A stretch of 64,000 nt of DNA, taken from Eurosta solidaginis (taxonomy: Eukaryota; Arthropoda; Insecta; Diptera; Tephritidae). Every line of letters begins with the position of its first letter. The stretch's first letter is position 1. The position numbers and the translations under genes are program-made. Below are positions 9,826 through 21,034 of the stretch, piece after piece. Where the stretch lies: the NCBI RefSeq assembly GCF_040869045.1, contig NC_090319.1:229021832-229085831 (forward strand), in the 5' to 3' direction. The notes under the pieces are model-generated. The model was not told the DNA's origin and searched no databases. It worked only from the letters and a program-made list of their open reading frames with translations.

Positions 9826-10790
9826 GAAAGAGGAGCGTTAACAAAAAAATAAAATTTCGAAACATAGAATTTCGAACTTCGAACTATGTAAGCCGATATC
9901 TAATTTTTGGAGGCTAAGTGCGAAAAACGGAGATAGTACTTTGTTTACCTAAGCCTCAATCTCTACAAAAATGTGGGGGGTTTGTCCAATACCCAAAAAA
10001 AAAGATTGATTTTGTCGCATAGCGTTATTAGTATAAATACGAAACAACAGGTTTGACTCACTTATTTACTTTAACTTCCCCTATTCATGATATTTGGCAT
10101 ATCTTTATTAACTCTTCAATGCAAACCCTGCATTTTTTCCTCCGAAAATATCATGAGTTGCAGGTCTAAGTATAATAAGAATCAGGTAAAATAACAGTTG
10201 CAATAAATATTGAAAGTGCTATAACTTCTTTGTTTATTATTTTAGTAATATGGTTTCAAAGCAATATTTTCTTGAATTTTTAAGTACTTTCGTTTGGTAA
10301 GGAAAAAAACATACATTAGGGGGGGGGGGGGGGGGGGGGGGGGGGTGGTACAATTTTGTTAGCTGACCTAATCATGTGAAAACGACTTCATAGCTTAAAA
10401 GGACATTAAACGGAAATAATGACACATCAATTTTAAAAAAATTTAAAAAAAATATCCGAAACCCTCTCAACATAATCTTTAAATTTAGGGGCGGACATTA
10501 GCAACTTTTTTTCGACCCAGTATAATGTACACATTAAAGCAATCCAGCAAAAATCTAGTGACCGAAAATGTCGGCCAACAACAAAAGATCTCACCTTGTT
10601 CCCCAAAAAAGTTGTGTGAACAGTACAACCCGAAAGTTTCTGAATATTTGCCCTATATATGTGAGCAGTATGGGCAATCACATAAGTACCCAGCAAAAAT
10701 CAAGTGACGGAAAATGTCGACCAACAACAAAAGATCCCACCTTGTTCCCCAAAAAAGTTGTACGAAAATTTCGGTAAACTTTAGTATGAC
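9826..10790 (+). repeat. Block F, non-coding repeat (copy 1 of 3)
   Basis: Begins GAAAGAGGAGCGTTAAC at the broken LTR and has no coding potential. Copies are at 59105-59933 and 63226-64000 (running off the window). It contains a poly-G run and, near its end, a direct repeat of about 70 bp at 10545-10616 and 10691-10762 (AATGTCGGCCAACAACAAAA / AATGTCGACCAACAACAAAA type), 146 bp apart. I cannot assign it to a known element. Confidence 0.75.
10319..10345 (+). repeat. Poly-G run of 27
   Basis: An uninterrupted run of 27 G on the + strand. The same site has 20 G at 59596-59615 and 16 G then A and GG at 63717-63735. Long G runs can form quadruplexes and are prone to length change and sequencing error. 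Confidence 0.95.
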
Positions 10791-11922
10791 CTACAACTGT
10801 AGAAATGTGTTAAAAAAATATCGAAAAAAAGATAAAAATACTTGTTTGGTGTAAATATTATTAGTTCGAAGGCGGAGGGTAAATATTATTTCCCTTTCAA
10901 AAGTTATCACTAAAAACTGGTTTTGTAAATATGAAGTCCCAATGCAACCTCCATTTTGATCACAGAACCTGGAACGTCAGACATGTAAGATAAGCCCTAT
11001 TCCCTAAATGATGTTAACTATTATAGTTTGGATCCGATTTACTTAAATTTGAAGAGAATATTTGGTTTTCACTGTGAGCTAAATGCGTTACAATATTTGA
11101 TTAATTAAATTATTAAAAATGTAAATTTTACTTATGTAGATTTGCTTATATATAAAACTATAACCAGTCGTATCATTGTAAAATAAATTCAAAAAAATGA
11201 ATATTTTTCGACTATAATTTTATTAAATGATTGAAACTATAAAATCGCCGAAATGTATGTCAAAAATCCCCATATTCCGATTTATTCATTTTTGTTTGGA
11301 GTGGCATCATTGACAGCGCTCTCTCGAAACAAAGAGTCGCAAATCCATTCATCTATGAACTAAACCAGTACCAATAAGATGATTTTAGTTCAGACATCGG
11401 CAAATAGTGGCACAACTGTGGACACTCAATTCACTCGTATTCATATTCTTTTTAGTTTAGTTGTCGCTGAGCATTTGGCCCAGTAACATCGATTGTGTTC
11501 GTCGCTCGCAATGTTGACGAATGTTACTAGCAAGCAACAAGCAAAGATCGCTTGTTAGTTTTTTCAATGCGCACAAGCGAAAAATATTCAATGTTGACCA
11601 ACCCTTTTGCGCAAATACAATGTATTAAATTGTATGCCAACACTTGTAACTTTGACTCTGAATGGCAACTTTATGTAACAACGCTGCTTGGTGGCAGCCC
11701 TGTCAGTCTTATCTTTCTTTCTCTACCTCCTACTTCTTTTCTTATAATGTATGTGTGTTTAATTTTATTATTCGTGAAAGAAGGCCAAAGCGAACACGTC
11801 AGCCATTTTATAGATGTCACATAAAGAATAAATTAACTGGAAAAGTCTATAATATATATTGTTGTTATAACTTTAGGTGTGGGGCGCAAGTACCCATTGT
11901 TAAATTAAAGAAAAAATATAAT
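10791..11922. other. Non-coding stretch upstream of T3 gag
   Basis: No gene. It should include the T3 leader and perhaps its 5' LTR, but I could not define LTR borders or a convincing primer-binding site; only one copy of this sequence is in the window. AT-rich to about 11280, then more balanced sequence to 11560. Confidence 0.4.
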
Positions 11923-12837
11923 ATGCCAACACAGCTTACAAAGCAGTTTTTCATTGACGCCTTAATTGCGGCCGGTGTCGATTTTCCAGCTACGGACACG
12001 ATGGCGCAAATAAAGCGTTTATATGCTGAAAACTGCAATAATGGCGAAATGCTGGACGAGAACGTATCGGACATGGAAGATGTGGTGACTCCGAACAACG
12101 GGGCCACTTTAATTGATGTGGCAAGAGATAATGCTGATTCCCGGAATACAGTCGCCGAAAATATTGCTACTGAACGTCATAACTTCGACGAAAATGCCGC
12201 TGCCGATATAAATTCCTTTGCCGATGCCGATAACGCTGCCGCTGTAAACGACGTTGTCGTTCCGAATATTTATGCCGCCGATAGTTTGGACGAAAATTTA
12301 CGAGTGCTAAGAAAAGAGCGCGAAATGCTGGAACTACAGCGACAAATTAACAAACTAAAAACCTCGATTGCTCAACCAATTGTTTGTAAAGCCTCATTCG
12401 CTGAAATTAAACATGCCGTTCCTAAGTTTAGTGGTGACAATGCTACACAATCAGTCCGTCACTTCTTTGATGACTTCGAGGAAATCATGCGCACTGTCAA
12501 TACAGATGACCCATTTAAGCTGTTAAGTTTACACCGCGCGTTACATGGTACAGCGCGTGTCTTTTTGACAACGACATCTGTCCTCATCTATCGGAATTTG
12601 AAAGTGGCGGTAATAAACGAGTTTGGTAATGTTATTATTCGCCATGACCTTTACAAAATTCTGAGCGAGAGAAAGTGGAAACCACAAGAAGTGTCATTAC
12701 ACTTCTACATCTTGACGATGCAGGCTCTGGCAAAACGAGGAAGAGTTCAGGAGACTTACGTTCTCGAGTTGATTTTTGATGGAATCGGGAACAAAATCAA
12801 TAACAAATTTACTCATGCCAGTACAATTACTGGATGA
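11923..12837 (+). pseudogene. gag: T3 gag (capsid part)
   Basis: ATG at 11923 (MPTQLTKQFFIDALIAAG) chosen because upstream codons in the open frame look like leader. About 304 codons: an N-terminal helical segment, an acidic Asn/Asp/Ala-rich linker (residues about 45-125), a coiled-coil-like stretch (EREMLELQRQINKL), then a Retrotrans_gag-like domain beginning VPKFSGDNATQSVRHFFDDF. The frame ends at 12837 by a frameshift just before the C-terminal gag helices, which continue in the next frame. Gag would form the particle shell around the RNA genome. Confidence 0.8.
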
Positions 12838-13130
12838 GTTAAAGAAGCTAGTGAATCGCTACCACTCCAAATATTTAAAACCAAACGTCGGAGTGGCTCG
12901 ACGTATAGTGCCCGCTCCTGCCGTTAAGCAATCCACCACTCTTGCAAAGCCTTTTAAAGCTGATAAATCCACTGCCGAGGCTGGAGGAAAGAGCCAGCCA
13001 CTGTGTTTCAACTGCTCCAAGAGACGCCATATAAAAACAAATTACCAAAAATTCGAGACGCCCGCTTAGGTCCTGCTTCCGATGCTGGAATATGGGGCAC
13101 GACCACTACTGATGCACAAACGCACGCAAA
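12790..13130 (+). pseudogene. gag: T3 gag C-terminus with zinc knuckles, broken
   Basis: Continuation of gag in a shifted frame: a helical segment (LDELKKLVNRYHSKYL) and then two nucleocapsid zinc knuckles. The first reads CFNCSKRRHIKTNY, so its last Cys is Tyr. The second, in another frame after 13068, reads CFRCWNMGHDHY, then a stop and Cys. Both are damaged, so RNA binding would be lost even if translated. Confidence 0.8.
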
Positions 13131-13705
13131 ATATTGAAGCCGCTTGCTAACCCACGAGTTGCTGCCGTTTGTGAAGACGACCTTACTGAATTAGAATCGT
13201 TCAATTCCGTAAGTATTGCTTTTATGGCCAATCGACAAGAGAGTGCAAACTTTAACGAATTCATTTCTCTTCTTGACGCGGGTATGTCGACTAACTTTAT
13301 GAAAAAACGTGTGTGCGGAATAGTTGCCTAAGGACAAGAGAGACACAACATAATTATCGCAGTATTGGCGGATTAAAATTAAACATTTTGGGTCAAGTGC
13401 TTAGTAAAGTGAAATATAAAAATGAAATAAAAATTATTAAATTGAATATTTTGCCTGAAAATGAAATGCGCTTGCCCGTTATTCTTGGTAGAAACTTTTT
13501 GAAGAAATTTAACATACGCTTAACTAAAATAAATCGTATATATACGACGGGAACGTTATTGTTGTATAGAAACACCCAATGCACCCACTTGTCTGATGAG
13601 CTGGACGAAGTCTTAAACAAGTTTAGTCTTTTGAAATCTGATGCACTGATTAATGCTGTTAAGCTCGAGGATAATATAATTAATGAAGATTCGCTTAACA
13701 ACTGA
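13131..13705 (+). pseudogene. pol: T3 protease region, active site altered
   Basis: A retropepsin-like region in two frames. The catalytic motif reads LLDAGMSTNF at about 13273, so the D-S/T-G triad is DAG. After a frame change near 13320 the flap and C-terminal part follow, ending in the typical LPVILGRNFLKKF at about 13471-13510. The segment after it is the linker to reverse transcriptase. The protease would cut Gag-Pol; this copy is inactive. Confidence 0.8.
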
Positions 13706-14295
13706 TGTATCCTTTTACTGTGCACCTAGCCGGTTATCATTTGCCGATCGAAATATAGTTCAGGATATTGTAAGAGATTTAGAAAAGGGTGGAATTATAC
13801 GAGAGAGTAATTCTCCTTACGCTTCAGCCATAGTACTTGTAAAAAAAAGAAAAATTGTCGAACCCGTCTCTGCGTTGATTTTAGAGGTTTAAACAAAATA
13901 ACCGTAGGGGACAACTACCCTCTACCGCTTATAGAGGATTGTATAGAATATCTGGGGGTTAAGAGTATTTTTCTGTTTTAGATAAGAAAAATGGGTTTCA
14001 TCAGGTTACGATGTCACCGGAGTCCATTCCATACACAGCGTTTGTGACACCGAATGGACAGTATGAATATCTCAAAATGCCGTTCGAACTTAAAACTGCG
14101 CCGGCTGTTTTCCAACGTTTCATAATCGACAGTTTTAGAGATTTAGTTGACGCACGGAAAATAATTATATATATGGACGAAATATTTATAGCGACGGCAA
14201 CTTTCGATGAACATAGAATTTTATTGAGGACACTATTAGAGAAGATTAGTAAACGAGGTTTACAATTAAACCTATCAAAGTGCAATTTGGCTATA
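13706..14295 (+). pseudogene. pol: T3 reverse transcriptase, truncated
   Basis: RT fingers and palm are easily read: VRDLEKGGIIRESNSPYAS, then frame change, VDFRGLNKITV, then FSVLDKKNGFHQV, PYTAFVTPNGQYEY and MPFELKTAPAVFQ. The polymerase box reads IYMDEIFI at about 14171, so the second catalytic Asp is Glu. The frame changes at least twice between 13845 and 13985. The domain ends after LQLNLSKCNL, cut by the T1 LTR at 14296. Confidence 0.9.
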
Positions 14296-14404
14296 TGTGA
14301 CGGACTTATTTTTGCTGAGGTATGCCCAGTCCGTCCAGGGTTCTTATAGTTGGTGGGAGAACCTATTCCCATTGAAATAAATATACAAAGGAGTTTTGAA
14401 AATA

Positions 14405-14876
14405 CGTTATAAAATTTATTTAAAAATTCAATATCCCTTAATAGCTACTCCTATTCTCTGGCCCTGTCTCGATAAGAGTAGCTGAGGTAGAACCCCTCTG
14501 CTATGCTCTCCGTCAGTTGGAGTAGAAACCTCCTACTAAATATAAAAAGTAAGCACGAAATGAAGTAGAAACCTTCAGGTCGTGTTCTGGCCAGTGGTAG
14601 AAGCCCACTGACTCATATGCCCATCTCCTAGCTTCATGTGTGTACGTTATAAAGTTTATTTAAAAATTCAATATTTCATAATAGTTACGCCTATTCTCTG
14701 GCCCTGCCTCGATAAGAGTAGCTGAGGTAGAACCCCTCTGCCAAGCTCTCAGTCAGTTGGAGTAGAAACCTCCTACTAAATATAAAAAGTAAGCACGAAA
14801 TGAAGTAGAAACCTTCAGGTCGTGTTCTGGCCAGTGGTAGAAGCCCACTGACTCGTATGCCTATCTCCAAGCTTCT
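14405..14876 (-). repeat. 240-bp tandem duplication inside the T1 LTR
   Basis: Units 14405-14644 and 14645-14876, both starting CGTTATAAA and ending near the AAGCTTC / TAGCTTC site, about 95 percent alike. Other T1 LTRs have one unit, so this is private to this copy. It duplicates the R/U5 part including the AATAAA-type region. Confidence 0.85.
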
Positions 14877-14991
14877 GATATTACAAGCTAATTTGTCGCC
14901 CTTATATACGATTTCGTACGTCGGCAGACGGTTATTTTTTAAAAACAATTCATTAGTAACAATTCCTCCGTTATTAAATTATGTAGGACTG

Positions 14992-15409
14992 TATAAGGTG
15001 TCCATCTTAGACACCATAAAAAAATGTTTTTGCCCACACACTCGCTGCCACTACACACCCACACTTACTTTTTCTGTTTATTGTTTAAATAAATAAAATG
15101 TTGTTTTTATATTTTACAATAAAGTGTTTCTATTTATTTTAAACATTTACTTCTTTAATAAATTTAGTTCATAAATACTTTCACTTTTCTTATCTACTAT
15201 TAGCACGACCGCCACTCTTGTTCACTCACACGACTCTCATCTAATTCGTTTTCTCAACCCACCTCAGCGGCCATCATTTTTCATTGCTGAATGCAGCTGG
15301 CCCTGCTGAGTGCAATTGGCATTGCTGTTCAGCAAAAGCTGACAGCGATGCCATTTGCACTCAGGGGTGTATTTAGTGCGTAAAGGCTGGGTAACGCAGT
15401 GCGGTTATA
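14992..15409 (-). repeat. T2 3' LTR
   Basis: 418 bp, minus strand, starting TATAACCGCACTGCG and ending GGACACCTTATA. The termini are a TATAA/TTATA inverted pair instead of the usual TG..CA; the borders follow from the ACTG duplication and from comparison with the copy at 23141-23559. The two LTRs differ at roughly a dozen sites by eye. Confidence 0.9.
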
Positions 15410-15852
15410 CCACCCTTCCTTAGAAAAAGAAGAATCTGACAAGTTGACCAGATTTGTCATATTCTTCTTGTTCCTATGACTTAAATTGTTTTGGTTGAAT
15501 GGATGTATGAAATTAGGGTGTTCCTCCCCTTTTTTCTCATTCGTTCAGTCAGAAGAATGTTTTTCTTTTTACCTATGAAATTTTGTTAATATTATAATAT
15601 TAATTACATTACTTACATGTAATTTGTTTTCTAATTTCTATTGCATTAAATTAAAGTATTATATATTTTTTTTACAAATAGTGCGTGCATATTAAGATTT
15701 GGTTTTATTTACATGCCAATTGAAATGTAACTTAAAATTCCTAACTTTAAAATTTTGTTTTTTTTTCGTATGTTAATATAAATTATTTTAATTTGAGATT
15801 TCATGCTTCAATAGAGTAATGAAAACTTAAAATTAGTTACAAGTTAGTTTTA
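15410..15852 (-). other. T2 3' untranslated region and polypurine tract
   Basis: The purine-rich AAGGAAGGGTGG (minus strand, 15421-15410) touches the 3' LTR and would prime plus-strand DNA synthesis. The rest, to the end of pol near 15853, is AT-rich with no env-like frame. Confidence 0.75.
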
Positions 15853-16545
15853 AAAATTGGTTTGAGAAAAAAAATTTAAATTTAGTTTATTGATTCGGTT
15901 TTTGTGAACGGTTTTTTCCTTTTTATTTATTTCATCTAAAACCGTGACATTAACTCCATCAATTTTTGTGACTATATATGGTCCTTGTTAAATAATTTCG
16001 TGTTTGTTTCTAGGTTCTTTTTGTACTACTACCTTATCGTTTATATTAATTGCTAACGGACACGCTCTCTTATCATATAGATCCTTATTTTTAATTTTAT
16101 GTTTATTAATTAGATCTTTTGCTATTTTATGTGTTTTTTGTAGTCTATATTTTAGTTCTTTTGCATAATTTTCAACATTGTAAATTGGATCGATTTGTTC
16201 GTTCTGAACTTCATTTGGTAAGTTAACATTTCTACCGAATACTAATTCGTATGGAGTAAATCCATTATCAAAAACTGTACTAGGAGTTTTATTATGCAAA
16301 AATGTAAAATATTTCAAATAAACGTCCCATTCGGGGAAGTTATCATTTAAAAAAGCTCGTAAATATTCATTAAACACCCGATGATTTCTTTCAATTGTAC
16401 CTAGGGTTTCATGATGGTAGGCTGTAGAAAAATTATGCCGATTTTTAGGAGTTTAGTTAATTCAGAGAAAATTTCATTTTTATATTCGGTTCCTAAATCG
16501 GTTTTAATTGATTTCATTATGCCATAAATGAGGATGAAGCCTTCA
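15853..16545 (-). pseudogene. pol: T2 integrase, C-terminal half
   Basis: Continuation of integrase after a frameshift in a T run near 16550. The second catalytic Asp is in KTDLGTEYKNEIF (about 16500), and after another frame change the catalytic Glu is in GTIERNHRVFNEY. The main open part (16377-15988) has WDVYLKYFTFLHNKTPS and the C-terminal KVVVQKEPRNKHE. A TAA at about 15985 is followed by more integrase tail (QGPYIVTKIDGVNVTV) to about 15853. All three acidic catalytic residues can be found, but the frame is broken at three places. Confidence 0.85.
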
Positions 16546-17943
16546 AAAATGGCAGTTGCAATTTTTTTTTGCTGTCTTATCAGGGATTGATATTGTAACT
16601 AGGTATTTGCTTAAGTCGCACATAATGGTAACCGCGAACCTATTCCCATTATTCGACTCAGGCAAAGGTCCTATTGTATCTATAACTACGACATCGAAAG
16701 GTATGGAGGGTGTTGGTGTAAGCAACAAATTTTCTTTGGTTTTTGGCTTGACTTTATTCAAAAGGCACTTTTTGCAATTTTTGACGCATGTGGCAATATC
16801 ACGGGTCATACCTTTCCAATAATATTTTGTACGTATTTTTGCGTAAAACTTTTTATTTCCGCAGTGACCACCTGATATCCGGCCATTGTGGTAAATTTCC
16901 ATTAGTTTAAGTTTTTTGTCGTTGTCCGTAACTGTTTCGACAGGTTCTATTAATAGTATTTGTAAATTTTTTAAAATTGAATTCCCTGTACTTTTAAAAC
17001 TTGAAATAGAAAAATATTTAAATATTTGATCATCTTTTTGCCATTCTGCTTGCTTAATATTGTGTTTACCAGCTTCTTTTTCAAGCTTCAAAAGTAATTC
17101 ATCTAATTGCATTATTTTGTTAGTACACACAATATCAAGTAACTCGAGTTTTTTATGTTTTAAATGCGCATACATTTTTAAATTGATTTTATCATTATCG
17201 TTGTCACGACAAATTTGGTTTTTTATCCTATGGATTTTCTTGGAAAAATTATAAGAAAATTTGTCGAATACCTGTAATTTGACATTTTCTTCGTTTATGT
17301 CTTCAGCCGATTGTTGTAGTTGTTCGTGACGTTTCGTCATAGACCTCGCCTGTTCCGCTAAAATTTGATTATTGGAATTTTTAAGTTCTTGAATTGAAAT
17401 TCGCGATAATGCGTCTGCACCTACGTTAGATTTTCTTTTAATATATTCTATGGTAAAATTATATTCGGACAATTCCAATCGGATTCTGGAAACTTTCGAC
17501 GACGGATCTTTTATATTAAATAGATAAACTAGTGGACGATGATCTGATTTAACTTTGAAGTGAGTGCCATAGACATATGCACGAAATTGCTTTATTGAAA
17601 AATATATTGCCAAAAGTTCTAATTCTATTATTGCTTTATTTTGTTCCGATTTGCTAAAGGATTTTGAAACAAAACAAATTGGCAAGTCGTTACCATTATG
17701 ATTTTGACCCAGTATCGCACCACAACCTAACTTTGAAGCATCAACCGTAATTAAAAATTCTTTGGTGAAATCTGGATATTGTAATAGTTTTGGAGAAATC
17801 AGACTTTTTCTTAGTTTTTCGAAAGCTAATTCACATGCCGTATCCCAATTAAATTCAGCCTTTCGTCTACTCAAACGATTCAATGGAGCTGCTAAAGAAA
17901 CGAAATTTGGAATGAATCCCCTATAATAATTTGCAAATGCCAC
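16543..17943 (-). pseudogene. pol: T2 RNase H and N-terminal half of integrase (466 open codons)
   Basis: The longest retroelement frame in the window. It starts inside the RT connection region (FANYYRGFIPNF), then RNase H with its acidic residues in TVDASKLGCGAILG, ELELLAIYF, SDHRPLVY and ADALSR. A linker of about 150 residues follows, then the integrase zinc domain with H, H, C and C all present (ISGGHCGNKK..CVKNCKKC) and the start of the core with the first catalytic Asp (VVIDTIGPLP). The ATG is internal; the true protein begins upstream as Gag-Pol. It ends by a frameshift in a run of A at about 16550. This part could still fold, but it is cut off from both RT and the integrase active site. 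Confidence 0.9.
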
Positions 17944-19440
17944 GAATCTTCGGACAGCGTCTATATCCGTGGATTAGGATACCTTTTAATTGCTTAAATT
18001 TTTGAATCGTCTGGTAGCAACCCATTTGCTGAGCATTTATGCCCTAAGAAAGTTACTTCAGGTCGAAGAAAATTACATTTTTTTGGGTTAAGTCGGAAGT
18101 TGAACTTCCTACAGGTCTCGAAAACTTTTTTTTAGATTATTGAGATGAAGTGCTTCGCTACACCCAATTACTATTATATCGTCTACATACATACAGGCTT
18201 GGGTGAAATACCAGAAAATGCAATTGACATCATTCTTGAAAATGAATTTGGAGCCACGTTTAGACCAAATGGTAACACCTTCCATCGAAAAGCTACGCGG
18301 TCAGTACTAAAACATGTTATGTCTCTTGAATCTTTGTGAAGTGGAATTTGGTGAAAACCCATAAAAAGATCTAAAGCAGAAAAGAATTTCGCACGGCCAA
18401 GGTTATTCAGAATATCGTCTACACGTGCCAAAAGAAATTTATCGGCAATTAACTTTTTATTTACAGCCCTAAAGTCAACGCACATTCTATAAGATTTTAG
18501 GCCATTTAGGTCTTTTTTCGGTACCAAAATCAAGGGACTGTTATAATTCGAACAACTATTTTCGATCAGATCGTTTTCCAATAATTTATTAACCTGTTTA
18601 TTTATGTCTTCGCGTTGAGAATACGGTAGGCGGTAATTTTTAATGTATACTGGCGTCGTATAGTTTAGTCATAGTTTTTGTTCATAAAAATTAATTGTAA
18701 TTTTCTCATTGTCTAGCGCAAAAATATCGGAATATTGTAAACATAAGTTAATAAGCTTATTTTCAGCATAACTAGGTATTTGTTTTTCTAAAATGCTTTT
18801 AAGTTCTTTGATACAACTATCTTGTTTTACTGGGTTATTGATTTTATAAACGTGATAATTAGAATGTTTTTCTGTTTGAATGTTGCAGTTATTTACGTAT
18901 TTTACGCTATTTATGGTGTTTATTACTTTAATGATCGGATTACTAGTATCAACTATACATTTCGCTGTGAAAACACCGTCAGAAATCTCTTGAAAATCCA
19001 CGAAAAGTGGTTCTGAGTCTTTTTCCAAGGCGAAAATTCTATAAACTTCGCAACGAGGTGGTATAACAAATGTATCGCTTTCCATTCCGTGAAGGATGGG
19101 AAGTGCGATCTTTTCATTGCCTATCCAGACGGAAATGCAATTTGTTGCATAGCTGATATCGCATTTATTTGTTTTTAGGAAATCCTTACCAAGTATTCCA
19201 TCTGATGGAATGTTGAAATAATTGTCTACCACGTGCAACGTATGTTTGATACAAAAATTTGAAAAGTGCAAGTTAGTTGTAAAAATACCTAATGTAGAAA
19301 CTGTATCTGTAGTTACTCCAGTAATATTGATTATATCATTGTTATTAATTGGCAAATTTTTATTAAGAGAAGAAATTTTAATTAATTAAATTAAGTTAAG
19401 ACAATAAACGTTTTTAGAAGAAAAATTGTGAGCTGAATCA
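17944..19440 (-). pseudogene. pol: T2 protease and reverse transcriptase
   Basis: Frame 19355-18669 holds the distal part of the protease (GILGKDFLKTNKC) and the linker; the D-T/S-G active site expected near 19380 is not readable, replaced by an in-frame stop and AT-rich sequence. A stop at 18669 is followed by RT: ENDLIENSCSNYNSPL, then VDFRAVNKKL, FSALDLFMGFHQI and LPFGLNVAPNSF. A one-base shift at about 18190 precedes the polymerase box, which is intact as YVDDIIVIG. Two more shifts occur near 18125 and 17965 before RNase H. The enzyme would copy the T2 RNA; this copy is inactive. Confidence 0.88.
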
Positions 19441-19441
19441 G

Positions 19442-21034
19442 TTAGTAATTTGTCTCGTCCTCCCTCAGTGTTCGCTCCTGAGGGGCTTCCCTGTTTAAAG
19501 TCCGGACACTTGCATTTCTACCTCTATTATTGGAAGTGTTAGAACCGTTATTATTGCTAGTACGACTATTGCTGCTGTTATTATTATTATTAGGCTGATT
19601 CCAATTTCCGCCGCCGGAATGGAAATTTTGCCTTTGATTGCCGCGATTGAAGTTGTTACCATAGTTACTGTTACTAAAAGATGGTCTATTTTGTCTATAA
19701 TTGTTAAAGTTACGACTTTGACTTTGGAAGTTTCGACCTCGGTTATTACTTTGAAAATTTCTAAAATTATTATTGTTCCGCGCCCTAAATGCTAAATCTT
19801 GGCGTTCTTTTATTTCATTTGATTGCTCTACAATCAGTTTAGCTACTACGTCCTTGGAATCAGAAAAATTGGTTGAAGCGAGGATTGATTTGACTAAACT
19901 GGTTTTTGCTTTCAATCGGCAAACGTTAACTGTTTGCTCGATGGCCATTTCATGGGCTTTGGCCTGCGTAATCCCTTCGATAATGAGCGAACGCTCTAAA
20001 GAATCAGACAATTCCTCGACGCGTTTTGCAAAATCGGTGTAATTATTATTATTAACTTGCATGGCGGCCACCGTGGTGTGATGGTAGCGTGCTCCGCCTA
20101 TCATACCGTATGCCCTGGGTTCAACTCCCGGGCAAAGCAACATCAAAATTTTAGAAATAAGATTTTTCAATTAGAAGAAAATTTTTCTAAGCGGGGTCGC
20201 CCCTCGGCAGTGTCTGGCAAGCGCTCCGATTGTATTTCTGCCATGAAAAGCTCTCAGTGAAAACTCATCTGCCTTGCAGATGCCGTTCGGAGTCGGCATA
20301 AAACATGTAGGTCCCGTCCGGCCAATTTGTAGGGAAAAATCAAGAGGAGCACGACGCAAATTGGAAGAGAAGCTCGGCCTTAGATCTCTTCGGAGGTTAT
20401 CGCGCCTTACATTTATTTTTTTAACTTGCAAAGCCGCAATTTTTCCGGCCACAACTTTGGAGTTGTCGGGTTTTATACGGTTACGTAGTGCTATTTTTAT
20501 ATCAATAACTGAAAGTATTTGAGTTGGTATCGCTTCTCGAGCTTTACCATCGAGTTTGGATTTAATATATGAAATACAAGTGCCAGTTAAATTTTCGTCG
20601 ACAAATTCTTCGATTAACTCAATTTTTTTAATGAAAGATTCAAGACCCAGGGGCTCGCCGCTATAATTTTCACGCATAATACCAGCACACATGCTGATAA
20701 ACGATCTTTTTTCCTCAGGAGTTGCCATATTTCTATCGGAATTAGGAGGATTTGAAATATGTGTTTCGGGCAATTCCTCAAATCCGTGAAACTCTCCGGA
20801 CAAAGAAAGTCTAACAACAAGGTTTTTGATTGTACTGGGCGAATATTTGGTTGAGCCTTCGGAAACTGGGCTTTTAAAGTCAAGATTTTCGCAATCGGAA
20901 CTTTCGGAATTAAAATTTTTGGAATTGGAATCTGAATTTTTGAAATTAGAATCTGAATTTTCGGAATCTGAGTCTTGCTCTGAAATTCTGGGAACTACTT
21001 TTTTGTTTCTAAGAAACATATGTAGTAGGAACAA
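19442..21034 (-). pseudogene. gag: T2 gag, interrupted by a SINE
   Basis: Two frames, 21034-20431 and 20061-19442, read continuously across the SINE (..KIAALQV | NNNNYTDFAKR..), giving about 407 codons. The N-terminus is acidic and Ser/Asn-rich with a short repeat (SENSDSNFKNSDSNSK); a second ATG (MATPEEKRSF) is also possible as start. The middle is a helical capsid-like domain with a SFIKKIELIEEFV segment. The C-terminus is Asn/Arg/Gly-rich with repeats of the RNFQS type and has no CCHC zinc knuckle, as in 412/mdg1 relatives. Apart from the SINE and its target duplication the frame is intact, so the SINE is a recent inactivating insertion. Confidence 0.85.
20062..20420 (+). mobile_element. 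tRNA-derived SINE, 359 bp
   Basis: The head has Pol III promoter boxes: an A-box-like GTGGTGTGATGGTAGCG near 20070 and a B box GGGTTCAACTCCC at about 20118. The body is unrelated to tRNA and the tail ends GGAGGTTATCGCGCCTTACA followed by a T-rich end. Perfect 10-bp target duplications TTAACTTGCA lie at 20052-20061 and 20421-20430. A second copy of the same length is at 41939-42297. SINEs are moved by LINE enzymes. Confidence 0.93.

Larger units (their letters stand above)
11923..14295 (+). mobile_element. T3: decayed Ty3/gypsy element, 3' part lost
   Basis: Gag, zinc knuckles, protease and the first two thirds of reverse transcriptase lie in order on the + strand with several frameshifts. 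The element stops abruptly in the RT thumb region at 14295, exactly where a minus-strand T1 LTR begins (TGTGACGGAC). RNase H, integrase and 3' LTR are not seen further on. T3 differs from T1 and T2 in sequence throughout. Confidence 0.85.

Noticed and set aside
20062..20140. tRNA gene
   Set aside because: A and B boxes are present but the cloverleaf is not complete and the same head occurs on a 359-bp body in two places; it is a SINE.
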